A stretch of 64,000 bases of DNA, from assembly GCA_015680685.1 (NCBI GenBank), contig MNCI01027490.1, positions 6,479 through 70,478 of the forward strand, read 5' to 3'. Position numbers and translations under genes: made by a program. This stretch comes from Gnetum montanum. Its lineage: Eukaryota; Streptophyta; Gnetopsida; Gnetales; Gnetaceae. Positions 58,561 through 64,000 of the stretch are shown one piece after another (the stretch's first letter is position 1; each line of letters begins with the position of its first letter). The notes under the pieces are model-generated. The model made no database searches. It saw nothing but the letters and a program-made list of their open reading frames with translations, and was not told the DNA's origin.

Positions 58561-59290
58561 TTCTACAAAAGGTTAGTCAATGGGGCTACCAAGGTAGGAT
58601 AATCTTTAATGAAACATCAATAAAAACCAGCTAAACCTAAGAAGCTACAAATTGCTATAACATCTTTTAATTTAGGCTAGTCCCAAATCACACTAATTTT
58701 TGCTAGATCAATTTGTAATCCTTTATTAGAAACTATATGATCCAAGTATGAAATGTTTTCCTTTAAGAGTTCACATTTACTCAATTTATCTTTTAGCTAA
58801 TGCTCCTTAAGAATTTCCATTTTAATTTTCATGAACTTAGAATAAACAAGTATATCATCCATAAAGACTATAAAAATTTGATCAAGATATTCATGAAAAA
58901 TATTATTCATTAATGCCATGAATGTTGTAGGTGCATTAGTTAATCCAAATAGCATCACAAAAAATTCATATAATCCATACCTAGTTCTAAAAGTAGTTTT
59001 CTCATTATCTTTCTCCTTGATCCTTATTCGATGATAACCTGATTTTAAATCAATCTTTGAAAAATAACATGCACTTGTAAGTTGATCCAAAAAATGATTG
59101 ATCCTAGGAAAAGGATAAGTATTTTTAATCATCACTTTATTTAATGCTCTATAATCAACACATAATCTTAGTGTACCATCTTCTTTTTTAAGGAATAAGA
59201 CTGGTGCACCCCAAGGTGATATGCTAGATCAAATTTTTCCTTCTTCTAATAATTGGTCTAATTGTACTTTCCTTCTCTTAATTTAGAAGT
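58561..59290 (-). pseudogene. Reverse transcriptase of element G
   Basis: The open stretch 59135-58797 reads [59 protein letters not shown] and the catalytic box [13 protein letters not shown]. Upstream text near 59140-59215 gives [12 protein letters not shown]-like and [12 protein letters not shown]-like words. Downstream: LKDVIAICSFLGLAGFY. This is the chromovirus style. Stops follow the DD box. Confidence 0.85.
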
Positions 59291-59358
59291 ACAAAATCTA
59301 TAAGGGGCTTTTGAAACAAGTTGTGTACCAAGAAAAATATCAATAGCATGCTTGACAG

Positions 59359-59850
59359 TTATTTTTGGAGGTAGTTCTCTAGTTTCATCAAATACCAAAT
59401 CTCTATATTCTTAAGTTCTTTTGGAATCTCAGTACTTGAAGATCTTTGAGGTTGGGTTACTTTGACAACCAACATCGTAGCACCTTTTTTGACTAATATT
59501 TTAGTTTTCTTAATAGTTATCATATGAATTTTCTTTGTTATTCCTTTCCCCTTTAGAACCTTGACTCTGTCAATGGTTGGGAATTTTAAAATACGAGTTC
59601 CAAAGTGGGTAGTAATATCAAATTTTTGCAGGAAAGACATTCCTAAAATTGCATCAACATCACCTCATTTAAATTCAAAGAATTCATCAATGAAAGGTAT
59701 GTTTTGCAAGGTAAAGTGAATTTCTCAATACCCCTGGTTTGAGTGATGAAGTTGTTCTTGAACATCCCTAATCTCATTAATTTGATCTTCAAGAGCATTA
59801 ACTTGGACCTCCATTTCTCTCCAATTTATTCTTTAGGTTCTAAACATCGA
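59359..59850 (-). pseudogene. Protease remnant fused to a gag N-terminal remnant of element G
   Basis: 59850-59760 reads MEVQVNALEDQINEIRDVQE, like the coiled-coil opening of chromovirus gag. It passes straight into IPFIDEFFEFK, DAILGMSFLQKFDITTHF, the end of the aspartic protease, and a Lys-rich connector to RT. The capsid, zinc knuckle and catalytic part of the protease are missing, so an internal deletion of about 1 kb or more is inferred. Confidence 0.6.
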
Positions 59851-59898
59851 TAAGTTAAAGATATTAGGTATGCTAATAATCCTAAGCTTCTATGACCA

Positions 59899-60531
59899 TT
59901 TTTATAGGTCTTGAAAGTGTTAGTCAGTTGCAAATGAAGTTGAAACTATCATGGATTTCTTATCAAGTACTAAATCCTAATTATTTTGGGGACCTTAAGA
60001 AATGGATTAAAATGCTAATTTTCTATAATCCAAAAGCTAAATATAATAGTTCCATTAACTTTGAAAGGTTTAAATCTATTGGAATCAATTTTTTTTGGTT
60101 GAAAACAACCTCTAGATTCAAAAGTTATAGCCATTTTAAATTTACAAAACTTACATGTTTTTCAAAACTTCCCAAGAGGTCATCCATCCTAGTTCTACTC
60201 CAGAACAAGTGCACTTAATGACAAAGTTTCTATCCCCGTTATTACGAATGTGCCAATTCAAATTTTTGAAAATAATCATGTGCACTTTTAATTTAAATTA
60301 ATAATTATGAATCATTTTTTTAAAAAATTTTTTTCATCAACTACTGGAAATTTTGAAATTTTTGTCAATTGTCAAGAAATTTGATTTTCCCATCAAGTAA
60401 CAAAAAACTTTTCATGTGCATACGATAGCCCCAAGGTTTGTGTGACCCTCCTTTGGATCAACACAACCTATTTTGGGGTCTGTAGCCCTCCTTTAGGCTA
60501 GCATGACCTATCTTAAGGTTTGCACAGTGGA
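59899..60531. other. Non-coding stretch
   Basis: No gene is recognised. It includes ACCCTCCTTTGG/GCCCTCCTTTAGG words (60446-60500) similar to those at 61209-61257. Confidence 0.45.
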
Positions 60532-60778
60532 GAGGTGGTTTTTGATGGTGTCTGAAAAGGTAATTTTTCGTAGTGCTGGCGGTGAATTTCAGCCATGCAA
60601 GAGGTAATTTTTGGTGGTGTTGGAGGTGGTTTTTAGCAATGCTAGAGGTAGTTTTTGGAAATGCTAGAGGTGATTTTGGATAGTGCTGGAGGCAATTTTT
60701 GGTGGTGTTGGAGGTAGTTTTCGATAATGCTGAAGACAATTTTAGACAATACTGGAGGTAGTTTTTGGTGGTGCTAGA
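60532..60778. repeat. 22-bp minisatellite, about 11 units
   Basis: Head-to-tail units of the type GGAGGTAGTTTTTGGTGGTGCT, each 22 bp apart from a slightly longer first unit, with substitutions. The apparent minus-strand ORF across it is only the translation of the repeat. Confidence 0.9.
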
Positions 60779-61560
60779 GGGTAGTGTGCATGGTAGGCAA
60801 TGGGTAGGTGCTAGCCAAAGGGAGGGGGATGGGCCAATGGTAGGTGTAGTAGCGATAGTGACAAGCATGGGGCAGTGGTAGGTGCAAGCTCAGGCAAGAT
60901 GGTAGGTGTAGGCGCAACATGATAGTTGACAACGAGAGGTGTAGGCATGGCATGATAGTAGAGGGCAAAGTATGCAAGCACGTAGATAGTAGATGATGGA
61001 GGGCCCAAACATTGGTGATGGTGGATGATAGAAGGGGGTGTCAACACATGATATTTGGCTGCCCTTGGGGTTGCTAGTCCCTTTGTAGCCATCAGCTGCA
61101 ATTGGTAATAAGCCTAGTCATGGCTAGCAATAAGCATAGCCATAGCTATCACCAAGCTCAACAGTAGCTAGTAGCATAGTCAATCACAACTATCGAGAAG
61201 ACTGAGCGTGACCCTCCCAAAGGCTCATGACCCTCCCAAAGGCTCACAACCCTCCCAATTTTTTTTATTTGTAATAATAATAATAATACTAATAATTGTA
61301 TTGAACGCAAGATTGTTGACCAACATTTTTTTAAATTGAAATTAAAAAATTAAAAAAAGCATTATTATTTTTTAAAAATTTAATTTAAAAAATTAAAAAA
61401 AATACCTATTTTAATTTTAAACTACATGTAACCCAAGAATTACCTTATCTTTCAAACTGTAAGGTGGATTTTGATGAAATTGGTACCATTGGAATCGTCT
61501 CAGAGAACACTTTAAGTTAAGCTAGAGATAATTCTATTTTAGTGAACCCATCACAACTCA
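60779..61560. other. Non-coding stretch with GGTAGGTG-rich DNA and a 19-bp duplication
   Basis: 60790-61060 is relatively G-rich with many GGTAGGTG/GGTAGGTGTAG words. TGACCCTCCCAAAGGCTCA is repeated at 61209 and 61228 with a partial third copy. 61260-61420 is A/T homopolymer-rich. Confidence 0.6.
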
Positions 61561-61589
61561 ATATCAAAAAAAGATTGGTAGTAGAGAAA

Positions 61590-62330
61590 CTTGAATATTT
61601 TGTACCATCAAAAGACTCTAACCATCTTCATCATCGCTCCTAAGCATCAAGCTTTACCTCTACCTCAAACTCCTTTAGGTAGCTCTCAATTATCCACTAT
61701 TGTTTTACATCAAAATAGTGTACTCTCCACTTATGATCATATTCTTAGCTTACTTGGGAAGGAGGGGTTTCAATATCTCACTACTTCTAGATTATTTTAA
61801 ACTCTCCCATTGCAAAGGTGTTCTCAAGGAATGGTGTGAACAATACAATAGTAAGAAAATTTGTACTTCCTGGTTAGTTTTTGGCATAATAATAATCCTT
61901 CCTTCTAATATTCAAATAGCCTTAGGTTTTTAGCAAGGAGAGGATCCTTTAATTCCTTTAACTTCTTTTCCAAAATTTAAATCTTTTTGCAAGAAGAAAT
62001 TATTTAATTATGTTATTGATTCTACCCTTGGAAAAAGCCAATTTATTCCTGGAGATTTCATTAATGAGGTTCACTTTGATTTATGTCTACTTATCTATAG
62101 CAAGGTCTTGTGGTATAGAGAACAATACTATGTTAGTTCTTATTCTATTTTCATACTTCATGGTGTCATAACCAATAGAATTTATGATTGATCGTTGTCT
62201 TATTTCTCTACCTAGTATAATGCCATGACTGGAATTACTGTTGCCTAGAAAAATCCTTCCAAATCTTATATCCTATGTTGTGTACCCTAGGTCATGTGCT
62301 TGATCCTAAGTTATGATCATCCAAAAAAAA
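61590..62330 (+). pseudogene. Unrecognised decayed ORF (gene-like locus, first part)
   Basis: The frame 61700-62190 reads YLGRRGFNISLLLDYF, KGVLKEWCEQYNSKKICTSW, CKKKLFNYVIDSTLGKSQFI and FINEVHFDLCLLIYSKVLWY with one Gln-type stop. It continues less cleanly to PSKSYILCCVP and ILSYDHPKKN near 62310. I do not recognise a family. It could be a retroelement or DNA-transposon accessory protein, or a host gene relic. Confidence 0.4.
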
Positions 62331-62519
62331 ATTTTAGTCATTAAAATCCTTGATTATGCCCTAAATTTCTCAAAGATGCAAGAGTTATAAGAAGTAAGAT
62401 TATGGATGCCAAGAAAGGTTAGCTAGCTTTATAGCATGCTTAGAATTAGGATGAAATCAATGAGGAATTTTTATATTTTTATTATTTTCTTATTGTTAAT
62501 TATGTCTTTATTTTATGTA

Positions 62520-63807
62520 TTTGATAGTACAATTTGGGCTATAGAATGAATCAATGCAAGGTGCTGGAGCTACACAAGCTAAAGAAGTTTAAGGTACTTT
62601 GACTTTTAGTATGGTTCAATCACAAGAATAAATCACATTTTCTACTCCCAAGGCATATATTTAAATATAACATGTATATATTTAATATCTTATCTTTTTC
62701 TAATAAATATATTTTTATAGAGGCAACGTATTGGGAAAAGTTTTGGCAGTTTAGTAGTTATAAGACAACAAGTCCAACAAGAGGCTCAACAACAACCCCA
62801 ACAAAGTCAACAAAGTACAAAACAAGATAAGGGAAAGTAAAGAGAGGTAAGTTTTAATTATTTAAAGGTTTGAATACTTTTCTCTTTCCTTTGTATAATG
62901 TTGATTTTTATGTTGCAAATGTCTATGAAGTGATAGTACTTTATTTGAGAGATGGACAAAGATGATACAAGAACTTCTAAATAAACTCCCATTCCTCCAT
63001 CTAGATCACTAGGCATGCCTCCTTTTTCTAAAACATCAATCATGCCTTGTTTTTTTGCAACACCTATGAGAGGTTCCCTTTCACAAGTAGCACCAACACC
63101 ACTTCGTAAACTTGTTCCAGTGTTTTCTTCTTTCTCTATCTTGGGTTCTTCTTATTCGATGGGGCAAATAGTGGTGGCAGTTGAAGAAGAACTCATGCTT
63201 CTTCTACGTATTAGCCAGTGAATTTTTTATAATAAATCCTATTGTATTCATGAGGGTGTCTACCATTTACAAGAGTCTTAGTCATGCAACTTCAAGGTAG
63301 ATTATGATTTAATATAGGTTGCAGTTCCATCATCTTTGCATCCAATTCCTAAGGATGCTCCAAATGCTCTAAAATATCTAAAGGAACTCCTAGGAGAACT
63401 AGAGAGTGCAACATGCTATGCTTGCCATCTAGAGACTCATGAATAGTTCCTCCAAATTGATAATGATCGATTTTAGGTAATACTTTTTTTTATTCTTTAC
63501 TCTTCCCTCTTTCTTGATTTTCTCACAACTCATAATTCTAGTTTGATTTATGCATAGAAAAGATAAGGAATGACAAAAGGACATGGATGATCAATCAATA
63601 CAAATGGACATGTTAAAGATCCAACTTAAAAGAAAGGAGAAATTAGTAGCTGTAATAAGATGTGCGACAAAGTATATCAAACAATTGTGTGACAAATTAG
63701 TTGGATGCAAGGTAGTGCTTAGCAAGAAGGATGCCACTGATGAAGAAAGGGAATCACAATTGAAGATAGTCATAGATCTCTTTGAGTCATTCGATTGTAA
63801 CAAATAA
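62520..63807 (+). pseudogene. Unrecognised multi-exon gene-like locus (second part)
   Basis: Exon-like pieces are bordered by splice-like signals. ESMQGAGATQAKEV near 62555-62590 ends before GTAC. A piece from about 62720 (after TTTATAG) with RQQVQQEAQQQPQQSQQS ends at AG|GTAAGT (about 62849). MDKDDTRTSK with GMPPFSKTSIMPCFFATPMR spans 62953-63221. After AATATAG, VAVPSSLHPIPKDAPNALKY begins at 63320 and ends TTTTAG|GTAATAC. The last piece, 63583-63807, is open and charged (MLKIQLKRKEKLVAVIRC, DEERESQLKIVIDLFESF). Function unknown. Confidence 0.4.
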
Positions 63808-64000
63808 TCAAAGTTTCTTTCTTTACATATTTCCCATTTTTGTGTTTTGCTTCTTTCCCCTAGTCTTCCTTTTCTATATTATACTTAGATGTACTTCCTC
63901 TTACTCCTCTTTTGTTACAAAATAAAATAATATAATATAATATTTTTTTTCATTTTGTTATTTTGCTTAAATGTACGTGTGTTCTATAATAACAATAATA
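63808..64000. other. 3' flank of the gene-like locus
   Basis: T- and A-rich, with AAAATAAAATAATATAATAT near 63920. Nothing else is seen. Confidence 0.4.

Larger units (their letters stand above)
55949..59898 (-). mobile_element. Chromovirus-type Ty3 retrotransposon (element G), 5' part lost
   Basis: Minus strand: worn primer site near 59886-59898, a gag remnant fused to the protease end, RT, RNase H, integrase with chromodomain-like tail, polypurine tract and 3' LTR. The RT/integrase wording ([26 protein letters not shown]) is that of plant chromoviruses. It is inserted in the coiled-coil ORF at 55949. I could not match a 5' LTR at 59899-60420. Confidence 0.78.

Noticed and set aside
60532-60778. 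CRISPR-like array
   Set aside because: Units are directly adjacent without spacers, and the window is eukaryotic.
60458-60868. A 136-codon Thr/Leu/Pro-rich minus-strand ORF
   Set aside because: It is the translation of the 22-bp minisatellite and its flank; the regular protein pattern comes from the DNA repeat.
61940-62320. Homology between the 61.6-62.3 kb ORF (ILSYDHPKKN) and the antisense ORF of element C (ILSYIGHPKTN)
   Set aside because: The likeness is limited to about ten residues and the flanks do not align by eye. A profile search would be needed.

Overview
This window is repeat-rich, AT-rich plant nuclear DNA made almost entirely of decayed LTR retrotransposons. Plant origin follows from the element types: a Tat/Ogre-type Ty3 element with a second RNase H, Athila-type Ty3 elements primed by a tRNA-Asp-like site, a chromovirus and a Ty1/copia element. 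Most element genes carry in-frame TAG/TAA where relatives have Gln codons, together with depleted CpG, as expected of old methylated repeats. A large-genome seed plant, perhaps a gymnosperm, would fit, but the sequence does not prove the species. I recognise no intact host gene.

Layout. 1-15184: an Athila-like element on the + strand (element A). Its 5' LTR is split by a copia element at 745-7164 (element B, - strand) with CACTTG on both sides. After the LTR come a tRNA-Asp-type primer site, gag, protease, RT and part of RNase H, then a decayed coiled-coil ORF of unknown function. 15185-16169 is an assembly gap. 16170 to about 32530: a giant Tat/Ogre-like element (element C, + strand): LTR, upstream ORF, gag, protease, a 7.1 kb interval bounded by splice-like signals and holding an antisense gene and a tandem-repeat field of roughly 185 bp, then RT, RNase H, archaeal-type RNase H, integrase and the 3' LTR. 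32531-50341: an Athila-like element on the - strand (element D) whose gag is split by element E (35341-48236, TSD AGTGT). Element E is itself split by its close relative element F (39736-47164, TSD ACATG). E and F encode only gag-protease and end in TGATGAG...CTCATCA-type LTRs.

50342-55950: mostly non-coding, with short tandem and palindromic repeats, a tRNA-derived SINE-like head near 52.8 kb, and a second copy of the coiled-coil ORF. That copy is cut by a chromovirus (element G, - strand, 55949 to about 59898) with integrase, a chromodomain-like tail, RNase H and RT but most of gag deleted. 59.9-61.6 kb: non-coding, with a 22-bp minisatellite. 61.6-63.8 kb: an unrecognised, decayed gene-like locus with several exon-like ORFs bordered by splice signals.

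How the parts relate: elements D and A carry gag-protease closely related to that of E and F, plus RT, so relatives of theirs are the natural source of enzymes for the gag-protease-only E/F family. The nesting gives a relative order: D is older than E, E older than F; A is older than B; the coiled-coil ORF at 55.7 kb is older than G.
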